Counted from the first letter of the stretch, positions 1 through 10,490 are shown. The stretch is DNA of 64,000 bases from Fidelibacterota bacterium (GCA_947476895.1 CANJRX010000005.1:62001-126000), one strand, 5' to 3'. A program made the numbers and translations. Notes: a model not told the origin generated them from the letters alone.

Positions 1-23
1 TAGCCGAGCGGCCCACGTGAAAC

Positions 24-50
24 TGTTGACCCTGGGGTTCATGGTCAACA
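24..50. repeat. 8-bp inverted repeat upstream of GGDEF gene
   Basis: TGTTGACC at 24-31 is repeated in inverse as GGTCAACA at 43-50 with an 11-base loop. It lies about 37 bases upstream of the diguanylate cyclase start. It could be an operator half-site pair or the terminator stem of a gene to the left of the window. No T-run follows, so a terminator is less likely. Confidence 0.45.
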
Positions 51-86
51 GAATGCCGCCCTTCTGGGGAACGAGGAGACGCCGTG

Positions 87-812
87 ATGTCGGGGCTGCC
101 GGAACCGAAGCGCAAACCAGCGCCGGAACCTGAGCAAAATTCGATCGTGACCAAGCTGACCCAGCTCGTGCGCTTCACCGAGCAGGTTAAGCCTGATCGC
201 GCGGCCGACGGCGCGACGGCGATTATCCAGATCGCCGAACTCGCCCACACCTTGATTGAAGAAATCTCCAATCACCTTAAGCAACAGAACAAGCGCATCG
301 CTGATCTGGAAAACCTCGCCACGACCGATGCGCTGACCAAAGTTTTAAATCGCCGCGGCTTTGAAGAATGTCTGACACATGAGCTATCCGTCGCCCGCCG
401 TCATGGCGTGGGCGGGGTTTTGATTTTCGTCGACCTCGATGAGTTCAAGCCCATCAACGACACCTTCGGCCACGCGGCCGGCGACGAAGTCCTGCGCACT
501 GTTTCGAACCTGCTCCGCGGCCACATCCGCGACACCGACTACATCGGGCGTTTGGGCGGCGATGAATTCGCGATCCTGTTGCCGCGCTCGAACAAACGCA
601 ACGGCGTGCGCCGCGCGGAAGATTTGGACCGTAAACTGAACAACGCTTATGCGGCCTGGGACAATCACCAGATCGCGCTGAAGGCCAGCTGCGGTGTGCA
701 CATGTACGCTGCCCAAGCCGAAGTCAAAGAACTGCTGGAAGCGGCCGACGCCGCTATGTACAAAATCAAGCAGGAACGCCGCGAAAAGTTCGGCTTCAAA
801 GGGCGCAGCTAA
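87..812 (+). CDS. GGDEF-domain diguanylate cyclase
   Basis: This cytoplasmic protein of about 241 residues should make cyclic di-GMP from two GTP. The GGDEF domain covers roughly residues 75-235. It has an intact LGGDEF active site near 156-161 and an RDTD inhibitory-site motif (RxxD) five residues before it, so product inhibition is likely. The N-terminal 75 residues are polar and helical, with a short coiled-coil-like stretch (residues 50-77) that may drive dimerisation. No membrane segment or known sensor domain is seen. GTG at 84 and ATG at 87 are both possible; ATG 87 is preferred because GAGGAG at 73-78 lies at the better spacing. The gene is convergent with aspS. Confidence 0.9.
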   Translation: MSGLPEPKRKPAPEPEQNSIVTKLTQLVRFTEQVKPDRAADGATAIIQIAELAHTLIEEISNHLKQQNKRIADLENLATTDALTKVLNRRGFEECLTHELSVARRHGVGGVLIFVDLDEFKPINDTFGHAAGDEVLRTVSNLLRGHIRDTDYIGRLGGDEFAILLPRSNKRNGVRRAEDLDRKLNNAYAAWDNHQIALKASCGVHMYAAQAEVKELLEAADAAMYKIKQERREKFGFKGRS

Positions 813-827
813 GCGTCACTCCACGGA

Positions 828-847
828 CGTCATCCTGGGGCTTGTCG
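828..847. repeat. partial REP-like element
   Basis: The stretch GTCATCCTGGGGCTTGTC between the GGDEF gene and aspS closely resembles one arm of the palindromic element found at 32113-32236. It looks like a degenerate single copy of an intergenic REP-type repeat sitting between two convergent genes. Confidence 0.35.
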
Positions 848-859
848 CCGTGCGAAGGG

Positions 860-2674
860 TTACGCTTTCGCTTCTGTCTTCACTTCCGCTTTCGCCACCG
901 ACTCTTTCGGCAGGTTCAGCTTGATGTGCAGTTCGCGCAGCTGTTTTTCCGATACCGAGTTCGGGGCTTGCATCAGCAAGTCTTCGGCGCGGCCGGTCAT
1001 GGGGAACAGGATGACTTCGCGGATGTTCGGCTCGTCGGCCAGCAGCATCACGATGCGATCGATGCCTGGCGCGGAACCGCCGTGCGGCGGCGCGCCGTAC
1101 TTGAAGGCGTTCAGCATGCCGCCGAAGCGGGCTTCGACGTCTTCGTTCTTGTAGCCCGCGATCTCGAAGGCTTTGTACATGATATCGGGGCGATGGTTAC
1201 GGATCGCGCCCGACGACAGTTCCACGCCGTTGCAGACAATGTCGTACTGGAACGCCTTGATCGTCAGCGGATCCTGATTCAAAAGCGCCTCCATGCCGCC
1301 TTGCGGCATCGAGAACGGATTGTGGCTGAACTCGATCTGGCCCGTATCCTTGTTGCGTTCGAACATCGGGAAGTCGACGATCCAGCAGAACATGAACTTG
1401 CTGCGGTCGAGCAGGCCCAACTCGTCGCAAATCTTGGTGCGCACGAGGCCCGAGAACTTTGCCGCCACTTCCGGCTGGTCACAGACAAAGAACACGCTGT
1501 CGCCGTCATTCGCGCCGGTGGCAGCCTTGATCTTAGCAACGCGCTCGGCATCGAGGTTTTTCGCGATCGGCCCAGCCGGTCCTTCGGCCTTGAACTGGAT
1601 GTAGCCAAGACCGCCCGCGCCGTTCTCACGCGCCCATTCGTTGAGCTTATCGAACCAACTGCGCGGTTGATCGGAGGACTTCGGTCCAGGAATGGCGCGC
1701 ACGATTGCGCCTTTGTCGATGTTCTTGGCGAACAATCCAAAGCCCGAACCTTTAAACGCTTCCGTCACATCGGTGATGAGCAGAGGATTGCGCAGGTCGG
1801 GTTTGTCGCTACCGTACTTCAGCATGGAATCGGCATAGGTGATGCGCGGGAACGCGCCCTGGGTGACGGGGCGGCCATTGCCGAATTCTTCGAACACACC
1901 GGCAAGCACGGGGGTGATGGTGTCGAACACATCGTCTTGCGTGACGAAGGCCATTTCGAAATCGAGCTGGTAGAATTCACCCGGTGAACGATCAGCGCGG
2001 CTGTCTTCATCACGGAAGCACGGCGCGATTTGGAAGTAGCGGTCGAAGCCCGAGGTCATCAACAGCTGTTTGAACTGCTGCGGCGCTTGCGGCAGCGCGT
2101 AGAACTTGCCGGGGTGAATGCGCGACGGCACCAGGAAGTCGCGGGCGCCTTCGGGCGATGAAGCCGTAAGGATTGGCGTCTGGTATTCGTGGAAGCCCGC
2201 AGCCCACATACGGCGGCGCAAGCTGGCGATGACATTCGAGCGCAACAACATGTTGTCGCGCATCTTTTCGCGGCGCAGATCGAGGAAGCGATAGCTGAGC
2301 CGCATTTCTTCCGAATATTCCTGCTCGCCGGCCACCTGCATGGGGAGCACGGCGGCTTCGGAGAGGATATCTACTGTGCCAACCACCAGTTCGATACGGC
2401 CCGTGGGCAGCTTGTCGTTGGCGGTTTCGCCCGAACGCGGCACGACTTTACCCGTCACGCAGAGCACGGTTTCGGGCCGGGCCGCTTCCAGGATCTTGAA
2501 GGCGGGGCTCGAGATATCGGTCACACATTGGGTCAGGCCATGCTGGTCGCGCAGGTCGACAAACAAGAGATTCCCATGGTCGCGCTTGCGATGAACCCAG
2601 CCTGATATCCGCGCCTCTTGGCCGGCATTTTCCTGCCGGAGGGCGCCGCAGGTATGTGTCCGATAGCGGTGCAT
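860..2674 (-). CDS. aspS: aspartyl-tRNA synthetase
   Basis: Charges tRNA with aspartate in the cytoplasm. The 604-residue class II enzyme starts with an OB-fold anticodon-binding domain (about 1-110). Class II motif 2 is visible as [10 protein letters not shown] at 220-229 and motif 3 as GIDRIVML near 537-544. The length is normal for the bacterial-type enzyme. The open frame extends to 2776, but family alignment starts at [10 protein letters not shown], giving ATG at 2674. Many alphaproteobacterial AspRS enzymes are non-discriminating and also charge tRNA-Asn; that cannot be decided here. The lysine/alanine-rich tail (last 12 residues) is typical low-complexity extension. Confidence 0.97.
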   Translation of the reverse strand: MHRYRTHTCGALRQENAGQEARISGWVHRKRDHGNLLFVDLRDQHGLTQCVTDISSPAFKILEAARPETVLCVTGKVVPRSGETANDKLPTGRIELVVGTVDILSEAAVLPMQVAGEQEYSEEMRLSYRFLDLRREKMRDNMLLRSNVIASLRRRMWAAGFHEYQTPILTASSPEGARDFLVPSRIHPGKFYALPQAPQQFKQLLMTSGFDRYFQIAPCFRDEDSRADRSPGEFYQLDFEMAFVTQDDVFDTITPVLAGVFEEFGNGRPVTQGAFPRITYADSMLKYGSDKPDLRNPLLITDVTEAFKGSGFGLFAKNIDKGAIVRAIPGPKSSDQPRSWFDKLNEWARENGAGGLGYIQFKAEGPAGPIAKNLDAERVAKIKAATGANDGDSVFFVCDQPEVAAKFSGLVRTKICDELGLLDRSKFMFCWIVDFPMFERNKDTGQIEFSHNPFSMPQGGMEALLNQDPLTIKAFQYDIVCNGVELSSGAIRNHRPDIMYKAFEIAGYKNEDVEARFGGMLNAFKYGAPPHGGSAPGIDRIVMLLADEPNIREVILFPMTGRAEDLLMQAPNSVSEKQLRELHIKLNLPKESVAKAEVKTEAKA

Positions 2675-2792
2675 CGCGAAATTCCTAATAAACCGGCCCG
2701 CAAATCGGGCAAAAACTGAGGCAAACCCTGGCCCCGGCACAAGGCGCGCCGGGCTGGCCGCGCGGCGTGAAACCACACTGAACGGGCCTTTT

Positions 2793-2798
2793 TGTCAA
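2793..2798 (-). promoter_or_regulatory. possible aspS -35 box
   Basis: A perfect TTGACA is present on the minus strand about 120 bases upstream of the aspS ATG. The matching -10 position reads TGGTTT, which is poor, so this is only a weak promoter candidate. Confidence 0.25.
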
Positions 2799-2855
2799 GG
2801 CTTGGAGCGCGGGCGGGCCATAACCCGCAATGGATTAAAGGCCCCCCATTTTACA

Positions 2856-2884
2856 CATCCCGGGCGGTTGCGACCGCCGGGATG
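2856..2884 (+). repeat. GC-rich hairpin upstream of rnd
   Basis: CATCCCGGGCGGT and ACCGCCGGGATG form a 12-bp stem with one bulged G and a TGCG loop. It ends 18 bases before the rnd ATG. There is no T-run after it. It may be an intergenic palindromic repeat or a leader structure that limits rnd expression. Confidence 0.5.
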
Positions 2885-2902
2885 ACCCGCTAAGACTTCC
2901 CC

Positions 2903-4072
2903 ATGAATTCAAGTGCGTCGAGCCTGATTACAGACACCGCCTCCCTGGCCGCCTTCTGCGAGCGCCTGAAGGGTGCGGATTTCATTACGGTCGATACGGA
3001 ATTCATGCGGGAAACCACCTATTGGGCGAAGCTTTGCCTGGTACAGGTGGCAGGCCCCGACGAGGCCATGTGCATCGACCCCCTCGCCCCCGGCATCGAT
3101 ATGGCGCCGCTTTATGCGCTGTTCGCCGACCACTCGCTGCTGAAGGTATTCCACGCCGGGCGGCAGGACCTGGAAATCTTCTTCAATGCCATGGGCCAGG
3201 TTCCGGCCCCGGTGTTCGACACCCAGATCGCCGCCATGGTCTGCGGCTTCGGCGACCAGGTGGGCTATGAGGCCCTGGTCTCGAAGCTTGCCGGCGCCAA
3301 TCTTGATAAGTCTCAGCGGTTCACGGATTGGGCCCAGCGCCCCCTGACCGAACGCCAGATCGTTTATGCCCTGGGCGACGTGACCCACTTGCGCAAAGTT
3401 TACCTCGCCCTGCAAAAGCGCCTGGAGAAATCCGGCCGCGCGCCGTGGCTCGACGAAGAAGACGCCGTACTGACCAGCCCGGACACTTACAAGGTTGACC
3501 CGCGCGAAATGTGGCGTCGCCTGCGCGCCCGTACGCGGGCACCCCGCATGCTGGCGGTGTTGCGTGAACTTGCCGCGTGGCGCGAGATCACGGCGCAAGC
3601 GCTGGACGTGCCGCGGCAACGTGTGGCCAAAGACGACGCCATTCTCGAACTCGCCGCTAACATGCCGGCGACCGTCGATGACATCAAACGCTCGCGCCTG
3701 GCGAAACCGCTCGCGAGCGGCAAATATGCCGACGGCGTTCTGGCCGCTGTGGTCAAAGGCCGCGCCATACCCGATGCCGAATGTCCGAAGCTTGAACGCG
3801 ACGATGGCTGGGACAATCAAGCACCGCGCGCGGTGGTGGAACTGATCAAGCTGCTGTTGAAGGCCCGCAGCGAAGCCAACGACGTGGCCCAGCGCCTGAT
3901 CGCCAACAGCGACGACGTGGAAGCCATCGCCATGTCCGACACCGCCGACGTGCCCGCCCTTCACGGCTGGCGGCGCGAGATATTCGGCGAAGACGCGCTG
4001 AAGCTCAAACACGGCAAGCTGGCCGTGGGCCTGACCGCCAACGGCAAAAGTATCGAAGTGTTTGCGCGATAG
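2903..4072 (+). CDS. rnd: ribonuclease D
   Basis: A 3'-5' exoribonuclease that trims tRNA and other stable RNA precursors. The DEDD exonuclease domain occupies about residues 8-175. The metal-binding residues are visible as DTE at 31-33, D89 in HAGRQDLE and YALGD at 155-159 (DEDDy type). An HRDC domain follows at about 210-290, and the 389-residue length fits the family. The stop lies only 4 bases from the convergent ppx stop, leaving no room for a separate terminator. Confidence 0.95.
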   Translation: MNSSASSLITDTASLAAFCERLKGADFITVDTEFMRETTYWAKLCLVQVAGPDEAMCIDPLAPGIDMAPLYALFADHSLLKVFHAGRQDLEIFFNAMGQVPAPVFDTQIAAMVCGFGDQVGYEALVSKLAGANLDKSQRFTDWAQRPLTERQIVYALGDVTHLRKVYLALQKRLEKSGRAPWLDEEDAVLTSPDTYKVDPREMWRRLRARTRAPRMLAVLRELAAWREITAQALDVPRQRVAKDDAILELAANMPATVDDIKRSRLAKPLASGKYADGVLAAVVKGRAIPDAECPKLERDDGWDNQAPRAVVELIKLLLKARSEANDVAQRLIANSDDVEAIAMSDTADVPALHGWRREIFGEDALKLKHGKLAVGLTANGKSIEVFAR

Positions 4073-4076
4073 GCGG

Positions 4077-5591
4077 CTAAACCCGGTCGATACGGCCTTC
4101 GAGGCCCAGGTGATCGGCGATGCGTTTTACGCGTCGCAAATAAGGTCCCGACTTAAACAAGGGATCGCCGTCGGGAACCGTCAGCACCAAACTCGCCCCT
4201 GTTATCTTTAAGCTGGTGCGCTTCACGACACCCGGCGCCCCGGCGGACAAGGCATAAGCCAACCGCAAGGCCAGGCCGATGGTCTGCACGCGGTGCACGC
4301 GGGATTCTTGCAACAGCGCGTGGGCTTGCTTGATGATCGGCTCGGACGGGCCACTGCCGTAGCGGTAGTAAAGCGCCAGCGCGAGACCGGCGCGGTCTTC
4401 ATGCCCCAGACCTAAGAACGGCAAACGCAGAACCCGCAGGAAAGCTTGTTCGGCGCGGTAGTCGGGATGCTCGGTCCACCACACATCGCGCAACAGACAG
4501 GCTGCCAAGCGCAGCTTTTTCAAGCGCGGCGACTCATCCTTGAACAGCGGCGACATCCATTCGAAGGTTTCGTGACCCGCTGCCGGCGAGCGCCCCGCGC
4601 CGCGTGCGATTTCCTCTGCAAGGCTCACCAGCGGGTCTTGCTTGCGTATGTTGTCGGGCAGCGACTTGAAGAACTGACCTTCGCGCATGCCGTAAATCGA
4701 GAACACCAGCACCTTCGGCTTATTGATCTCGAGCAGGCGTTCCAACACCGCTGCCGCCAGCGGCAAGGTCGCAAGGCGGCTGCGGGAAATGCCCTTGATC
4801 TGCTCGAGGCTTTTGGGGCTGAGGCGCGAGATCACGTCGAAGAGCGAAATGGCCTGGGCGCGGTCGAGGGTGAAATTGTCCAGCACATGCAGCGGATAAT
4901 CCATCTGCGCGATACACACGCGAGCCAGCGAACGCCAGGCGCCGCCAACGGCGAATAATGTTTTATCGCGCGCTTTGCTCACCCACTTATGTTTATCGAG
5001 CGCCTTGTTGATGATCGAAAGCGCTTCGGCGCGGTTGCCGTCAGAGGCTTCGGTCAGGCGCAGCAGGCCGAGCGGCAATGTGGTGTGCTCACTCATTTCA
5101 CCGCCGCCGATCTGCACGAGTTCGAGGCTGCCGCCGCCTAAATCCGCAACAACACCATCGGCGTCGGGAATGCCGCACAACACGCCCAAGGCCGAGCGGC
5201 GCGCTTCCTGTTTGCCGGTGAGAATTTGCACTTTGATGTCGCAGCGTTTCTCGAGGGCTTTTGCAAAAGCCGCGCCGTCTTCGGCGTCGCGTACCGCCGC
5301 CGTCGCCAGCGTGTCGATGCGTTCAACGCCCAGCGAGCGCGCGATTTTCACAAAGCGCGCCACGGTATCGAAGGCCATACCCACGCCTTCGGAGTTGAGC
5401 TGGCCGCTTTTCTCCAGGCCTTTGCCTAGCGCGCAGATGACTTTTTCGTTGTGCAGGGGAATGGGTGTACGAGTCAGGCCGCTGTAGACCACAAGGCGCA
5501 CAGAGTTGGAACCGACGTCGATCACCGCTACCGGCTTGAATCGCGGCGCAGGCTCCAGAACCGATGATGGGGCCGACTCTTTGCTACCCAT
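4077..5591 (-). CDS. ppx: exopolyphosphatase, Ppx/GppA family
   Basis: Hydrolyses terminal phosphate from polyphosphate, or the pentaphosphate of (p)ppGpp; the two activities cannot be separated by sequence alone. The sugar-kinase/Hsp70-like fold begins with the phosphate-binding motif IDVGSNSVRL near residues 24-33, and DLGGGSLEL lies near 150. A C-terminal HD-like helical region makes up the rest of the 504 residues. It follows ppk on the same strand with a 51-base gap, so the pair probably forms one polyphosphate synthesis and degradation operon. Confidence 0.93.
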   Translation of the reverse strand: MGSKESAPSSVLEPAPRFKPVAVIDVGSNSVRLVVYSGLTRTPIPLHNEKVICALGKGLEKSGQLNSEGVGMAFDTVARFVKIARSLGVERIDTLATAAVRDAEDGAAFAKALEKRCDIKVQILTGKQEARRSALGVLCGIPDADGVVADLGGGSLELVQIGGGEMSEHTTLPLGLLRLTEASDGNRAEALSIINKALDKHKWVSKARDKTLFAVGGAWRSLARVCIAQMDYPLHVLDNFTLDRAQAISLFDVISRLSPKSLEQIKGISRSRLATLPLAAAVLERLLEINKPKVLVFSIYGMREGQFFKSLPDNIRKQDPLVSLAEEIARGAGRSPAAGHETFEWMSPLFKDESPRLKKLRLAACLLRDVWWTEHPDYRAEQAFLRVLRLPFLGLGHEDRAGLALALYYRYGSGPSEPIIKQAHALLQESRVHRVQTIGLALRLAYALSAGAPGVVKRTSLKITGASLVLTVPDGDPLFKSGPYLRRVKRIADHLGLEGRIDRV

Positions 5592-5642
5592 GTATTAGAT
5601 GCCCGCTCCCAAGATCTTTAGCTGCGGCGTTTGATAACAGCT

Positions 5643-7832
5643 TTAACGACGGCTGGGAACCAGCTTGGGCACACGTTTTTTAGCCCGCTCGACGGCGCTG
5701 CCCTGACCCGAGAGGCTGGGGTTGGTCATGAAATATTCGTGGGCCGAGAAAGGCTGCTCGGTAGCGGATTCGCGGACGTAATGACCATCGGCCTTCAAAT
5801 CCCAGCTTTGCAGGTTATCGTTGAAATTGACGACCATGATCTGGTCCAGCACCTGCTGATGCACGGTGGGATTTTCGACCGGCACCAGCGTTTCAACGCG
5901 CGCATCCAGGTTGCGCGGCATCCAATCGGCCGACGATATAAACACTTTGGCTTTCGGCGACGGCATTTCATGACCATTGCCGAAGCACATAATGCGCGAG
6001 TGCTCGAGGAATCGGCCGACGATGCTTTTCACGCGGATATTTTCTGAAAGCCCCGGCACACCGGGGCGTAATCCGCAAATGCCGCGAATGACGAGATCGA
6101 TTTTCACGCCGACCTGGGACGCACGGTAAAGAGCGTCGATAATATCGGGGTCGACCAGCGAGTTCATCTTGGCCCAGATCGTGCCGGGTTTGCCCGCCTT
6201 CACAAAAGCAACTTCATCCTCAATGAGGGCCATGAGTTTCTTGCGCAAGCCAAGTGGCGCAATGGCCAACTTTTCCAAAGCATCGGGTTGGGCGTAGCCG
6301 GTCATGTAATTGAAGACGCGCGTGGCATCGCGGCACAGAATCGGATCGGACGTGAAATACGAAAGATCGGTGTAAATTTTGGCGGTGAACGAGTGATAGT
6401 TGCCGGTGCCGAAGTGCACATAAGAGCGTGTTTCAGCCCCTTCCCTGCGCACAACCAGCGAGATTTTGGCGTGGGTTTTCAGCTTCACAAAGCCGAACAC
6501 AACTGAAGCGCCCGCGCGTTCCAAATCGCGCGCCCAGCGGATATTGGCTTCTTCGTCGAAGCGCGCCTTCAGTTCGACCATGGCCGTCACTGACTTGCCG
6601 GCTTCGGCAGCTTCCACCAGCGCCTTGACGATGGGACTATCTTTGCTCGTGCGGTAAAGCGTTTGCTTGATCGACAGCACGTTGGGATCGCGCGCGGCTT
6701 GGCGCAGAAACTGCACCACCACGTCGAAAGATTCGTAAGGGTGGTGAACGACGATGTCCTTTTGGCGAATGGCCGCGAAGCAATCGCCGCCGAAATCGCG
6801 GATACGTTCCGGGAAGCGCGCGTTATAGGGCGGGAACAGAAGATCTGGGCGATCATCGGTGATCAGCTGTTTCAAATCGGTCTGGCCGATCATGCCGTCG
6901 ATCTTGAAAGAGTCAGACGGCGAGACTTCCAACTCGTCGCAAATAACCTTCACCTGATCGGCAGGCATGTCGCCCGCAAGGGCGAGACGGATGCAGTTAC
7001 CGCGGCGACGGCGCTTCAAGGCGCTTTCGAAACTTCCCACCAAATCTTCGGCTTCTTCGTCGACTTCCATTTCAGTATCGCGAATGACACGGAAGTGTCC
7101 GGCCTGTGTGACTTTGTAGCCGGGGAACAAGGCCCCTGCGAACATCAGCACCAGGTCTTCGACCAGGATGAAGCGGATGGTCGGCCCTTTGAGGCGCACA
7201 AAACGCTGCACCTGCGGCGGAAGCGGCACGAGGGCGCGCATCATTTCGCCGTCGGCGATGCGCACCAATTGCAACACAAGAGCGTGACCCAGGTTCGGAA
7301 TGAACGGGAACGGATGCGCCGGATCGACCGCGAGCGGCGTGAAGATCGGAAAGATATGATCCATGAAGCGCTCTTCGAGCGCCTGACGATCTTCGGCCGA
7401 AATGTCGTTGGGGCCGACGACGAAGATGCCTTCTTTGGTCAGAAGCTCTTTCAATTCACTCCAAGCGGCGTCTTGCTCTTTGAACAAGCCGCGCACGGCG
7501 TCATTGATGACGTCCAATTGCTCCTGCGGCATCAGACCGTCCGCTGAGGCGAGCGTCACGCCTGCATTCACCTGACCTTTAAGGCCGGCGACGCGCACCA
7601 TGTAGAACTCATCAAGGTTCGAAGCCGAGATCGACAAGAACCGCACACGTTCCAGAATCGGGTGGCGCGGATTGCGCGCTTCTTCCAAAACGCGGGTATT
7701 GAAAGCCAGCCACGACAGTTCACGATTGATGAAGCGTTCGCGCGGCGGAAACGACGTCACGTCGAAGGGCTGCCCCGCCTTGCTTTGGCGGCTGGCTGCT
7801 GGTTCTTTGGGTAACGGTTCTGACGGTGGCAT
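5643..7832 (-). CDS. ppk: polyphosphate kinase 1
   Basis: Polymerises the gamma-phosphate of ATP into long-chain polyphosphate. The 729-residue protein has the usual N, head, C1 and C2 domains. The two phospholipase-D-like active-site segments are visible as [13 protein letters not shown] and, later, [22 protein letters not shown] between them is also conserved. The open frame reaches a GTG at 7865, but ATG at 7832 has CGGAG seven bases upstream and is the better start. It is the first gene of the ppk-ppx pair and is divergent from the SixA-like gene. Confidence 0.96.
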   Translation of the reverse strand: MPPSEPLPKEPAASRQSKAGQPFDVTSFPPRERFINRELSWLAFNTRVLEEARNPRHPILERVRFLSISASNLDEFYMVRVAGLKGQVNAGVTLASADGLMPQEQLDVINDAVRGLFKEQDAAWSELKELLTKEGIFVVGPNDISAEDRQALEERFMDHIFPIFTPLAVDPAHPFPFIPNLGHALVLQLVRIADGEMMRALVPLPPQVQRFVRLKGPTIRFILVEDLVLMFAGALFPGYKVTQAGHFRVIRDTEMEVDEEAEDLVGSFESALKRRRRGNCIRLALAGDMPADQVKVICDELEVSPSDSFKIDGMIGQTDLKQLITDDRPDLLFPPYNARFPERIRDFGGDCFAAIRQKDIVVHHPYESFDVVVQFLRQAARDPNVLSIKQTLYRTSKDSPIVKALVEAAEAGKSVTAMVELKARFDEEANIRWARDLERAGASVVFGFVKLKTHAKISLVVRREGAETRSYVHFGTGNYHSFTAKIYTDLSYFTSDPILCRDATRVFNYMTGYAQPDALEKLAIAPLGLRKKLMALIEDEVAFVKAGKPGTIWAKMNSLVDPDIIDALYRASQVGVKIDLVIRGICGLRPGVPGLSENIRVKSIVGRFLEHSRIMCFGNGHEMPSPKAKVFISSADWMPRNLDARVETLVPVENPTVHQQVLDQIMVVNFNDNLQSWDLKADGHYVRESATEQPFSAHEYFMTNPSLSGQGSAVERAKKRVPKLVPSRR

Positions 7833-7993
7833 AACGAAACTCCGTTGCGAGAACCCGGATTCCACGCCGTTACGCCGGGAAAAGCAACCTATCGCCTGGC
7901 ATCTTCACTAAACTGCAATGATTCCCGGACGTTACAGGCTATCATACTGGCTGATTCTCTAGGATGATTCCGTAGCCAAGGAGGCTTCGGGCA

Positions 7994-8521
7994 TTGAAAA
8001 CGCTCCATCTTCTCCGCCACGCCAAGACTATCGACGGCCTGCTGCACGGCACCGACCACGCCCGGTTTCTGACTCCGCGGGGCGTTGGCGCGGCAAAAGC
8101 GCTAGCTGAGCACCTGACGGCCACGAACTTCGCCGTGGACCGCGTGTTCTGTTCGACGGCGCGGCGCGCCCGCGAGACTTATGAATTGCTGGCCCCTGCC
8201 CTTCATGGTGCGGCCGTGGCGTTTCGTGATCGGTTGTATTTGGTCGAGGCGTCCGACCTTCTGGAATTCATTCACGGCCTGCCGGACAAAGCCGAAAGCG
8301 TTCTGATCATCGGGCACAATCCCGGTCTGCACCGCATTGCCGTGGACCTGTGTAAAGGTGCAGTGGACGGTAAAGCTGAAGACCTCACGGCCTTGAAGGA
8401 AAAATTCCCAACCGGAGCGCTGTGCAGCCTGCAGTTCGATATCGCGCAGTGGCGCAACGTTGAAGCCGGCAGCGGTACGCTCACAGGCTTTTTGCGGCCC
8501 AAAACTCTCACCGGCGAGTAG
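7994..8521 (+). CDS. SixA-like histidine phosphatase
   Basis: A small (175-residue) member of the phosphoglycerate-mutase-like histidine phosphatase superfamily. The RHAK signature is at residues 8-11 and the second catalytic histidine is in IIGHNPGLH near 105-113. It resembles SixA and related alphaproteobacterial phosphatases that act on phosphohistidine or small phosphate esters; the substrate is not predictable. The start is TTG at 7994, supported by the strong Shine-Dalgarno AAGGAGG at 7978-7984 and by the family motif falling at residue 8. The tail is convergent with hdaA, 4 bases apart. Confidence 0.88.
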   Translation: MKTLHLLRHAKTIDGLLHGTDHARFLTPRGVGAAKALAEHLTATNFAVDRVFCSTARRARETYELLAPALHGAAVAFRDRLYLVEASDLLEFIHGLPDKAESVLIIGHNPGLHRIAVDLCKGAVDGKAEDLTALKEKFPTGALCSLQFDIAQWRNVEAGSGTLTGFLRPKTLTGE

Positions 8522-8525
8522 CCGC

Positions 8526-9194
8526 TTACTCCGCGCCAAGAACCTGCTTTATGAGGGGAATCGTGATCGCGCGCTTGTCCGCGAGCGATGCCGCGTCGGC
8601 CTGCGCCACGACATCGCGCGCGGCGGCAAAACTGCGGTCCATGCGCCGCATGAGGTAAGCGATCACATCAGGTGCCACTTCAAGCTGCCGGTCGGCGAAG
8701 AGTTTCACCAGCACCGCCTCCATCATAGCGTCGTCAGGCGGCGCAATGCGCACAGCGGGGACCGCAGCCATGCGGGATTTAAGATCAGCGAGCGCGATAG
8801 TCCAGCGCGCGGGCGGTTCGCGCGATGTGAGCAGCAGAAATCCGCGCTCTTCTTTAATGGCATTGAACAAATGCAAAAGCGCCCGCGGATCGGCGACATT
8901 TTCGCCGTCTTCCACCACCAGCGCGCGGTGATCCGCGACCAATTGCGCGATGGCGTCGGGGCGCACATCAGCCGCCGTCAGAACCCGCGCCGTTGCGCGT
9001 AATGCAAAAACTTGTGCGAGGTGCGTTTTGCCGCAACCGGCAGGCCCAAAGATCGCAAGCGCATGCCCCGGCCAGGCCGGCCATCGATCAATCCACGCAA
9101 CAGCCTCCTGATTGCCCGGCGTCACTAGGAAATCGTCGCGGCCAAAGGCCGGGCGATGTCCCAGATCCAGAACGAGTTGGCGGTCGTCAGTCAT
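8526..9194 (-). CDS. hdaA: DnaA regulatory inactivator HdaA-like (DnaA-family AAA+)
   Basis: A DnaA-like AAA+ protein without the DNA-binding domain, 222 residues. In alphaproteobacteria this protein stimulates hydrolysis of DnaA-bound ATP together with the replication clamp, preventing over-initiation. The Walker A motif GPAGCGKT is at residues 50-57, and the N-terminus LVLDLGHRPAFGRDDF fits the family, with a clamp-binding-like start. It lies 10 bases after the DUF2066 gene on the same strand. This pairing is a familiar alphaproteobacterial arrangement. Confidence 0.9.
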   Translation of the reverse strand: MTDDRQLVLDLGHRPAFGRDDFLVTPGNQEAVAWIDRWPAWPGHALAIFGPAGCGKTHLAQVFALRATARVLTAADVRPDAIAQLVADHRALVVEDGENVADPRALLHLFNAIKEERGFLLLTSREPPARWTIALADLKSRMAAVPAVRIAPPDDAMMEAVLVKLFADRQLEVAPDVIAYLMRRMDRSFAAARDVVAQADAASLADKRAITIPLIKQVLGAE

Positions 9195-9204
9195 AACGTG
9201 GCCC

Positions 9205-10422
9205 CTATTGGGGCGGAGCCTCGGCAGGAGCCGTTCCCGACGCGCCTGCAGGTGTAACAGCGGCTGCAGCGCTGCCGCGCATCTGAATGATCCAGACGCC
9301 GCCCTGCTGCGCGAGCGTCAGATCATGCTGCGACATCGCCAATTCCAATTGGCGTTGTGCGCCCGAGTAATAAAGCGTGATCTGCGCGCGGTCGCGGGTC
9401 ATAGCTTGCAAGTCGAGCCTGCTGATCAGCGGCACGTCGTCCAGGCGGTTTTTCACGCCCAGCCATTCTTTAAGGTTGGCGACGGGCACGAGCGCCGTGA
9501 TCTGCGTTGTGCCACCGAACGTCACGCGGTTGCGACGCTTCCAGCTTTCCTGAACAGCGGCGCCGGCCGCATTGGCCCCTGCGAGTAAAAACGCATCGCC
9601 GGCCTGGCCAGCTTCGCGACCTTGCGTGAGTGACAGACCTTCCGACGGCACATCCGTGCGCAGTTCTTCGAGCTGAATCTGCAGGCCGTCCGGCGTGCCG
9701 GTCGCCATGGCCAGCACCGTGCCGCCGGCATCATAACGGCGCGCGAGTGCATTCAGCGCGATCAGATCCTTAGACGCAGCTTGCGCTGCGGTGACGGAGG
9801 CGCTGTCTTCGCGTCCACCCGTCGGCACAATCAATGGCACGAGGCCCATGTCTTTCGGAACCATGGCCCAAGCGGCGCGCCAGGCATTGGTGTCTTCCCA
9901 CAGCTGCCACGGCGCGTTAGCGTTCTCACGCAGCAACGGCACCACCACCAGCGGTTTGCTCAGGGTTTCGGTGTAGGGAATGTTTGCGCCACGCAGAAGG
10001 CGACGGATCACGGCAGGATCGAAGCGCACGGTCAGATCGGCCAGATAGCGCACGGCGGACGTGCGTTCATTCGCGATCGAGAAATCGCGCACCACGTCGA
10101 TGATCTGCGTGGCGTTCATCTGGGGCACGCGGTCCAAATCTTCACGCGCCACAATGCGCGCGACAACTTTGCGGAAGCCCGACACCCGCCCTTGGGTAAG
10201 ACCGCGCTCGCGCGCCTCGGTGATTCCGCCGGCGGTGACATCGACGGGGACGGCGGCAGCTACAAACAGGTTTTCAACGGTCACGGGGCCAGGCCCAGGA
10301 ACCGGCGGGGTTTGCGCGGCGGCAGGGCCGGAAAAAGCGAGGGAAACCGCCAAAGTCGCGGCCCCTAAAGCGCCCGCCACGGCCATTGCAAAGCCGCGTC
10401 GATCCAGTATGTTCGCCCTCAT
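9205..10422 (-). CDS. DUF2066-domain exported protein
   Basis: A protein of about 405 residues with an N-terminal signal peptide: positive MRANILDRR, a hydrophobic alanine-rich stretch and a cleavage site after AAAQ. The rest matches the DUF2066 family, which has no firm function and is commonly found next to the DnaA-like hdaA gene. The last 25 residues are alanine/proline-rich. The open frame extends to ATG 10446, but ATG 10422 places the signal peptide at the N-terminus. It is divergent from purM and probably cotranscribed with hdaA. Confidence 0.85.
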   Translation of the reverse strand: MRANILDRRGFAMAVAGALGAATLAVSLAFSGPAAAQTPPVPGPGPVTVENLFVAAAVPVDVTAGGITEARERGLTQGRVSGFRKVVARIVAREDLDRVPQMNATQIIDVVRDFSIANERTSAVRYLADLTVRFDPAVIRRLLRGANIPYTETLSKPLVVVPLLRENANAPWQLWEDTNAWRAAWAMVPKDMGLVPLIVPTGGREDSASVTAAQAASKDLIALNALARRYDAGGTVLAMATGTPDGLQIQLEELRTDVPSEGLSLTQGREAGQAGDAFLLAGANAAGAAVQESWKRRNRVTFGGTTQITALVPVANLKEWLGVKNRLDDVPLISRLDLQAMTRDRAQITLYYSGAQRQLELAMSQHDLTLAQQGGVWIIQMRGSAAAAVTPAGASGTAPAEAPPQ

Positions 10423-10490
10423 ATTCGCCTCGGTGAAGTGGTGCATTTCGCCAACTATCCTAACGTCTTTTCGTCTCGTAAGTCGCGGTC

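Noticed and set aside
842-1987. 381-codon plus-strand frame inside aspS
   Set aside because: It is the antisense shadow of the aspartyl-tRNA synthetase gene. High GC gives long empty antisense frames throughout this window (for example 2909-4012, 6663-7547, 37547-38662, 54454-55527).
7866-7993. Possible PhoB box in the ppk promoter region
   Set aside because: CTGTAAC on the minus strand resembles half a Pho box, but no second half at the proper spacing was found.
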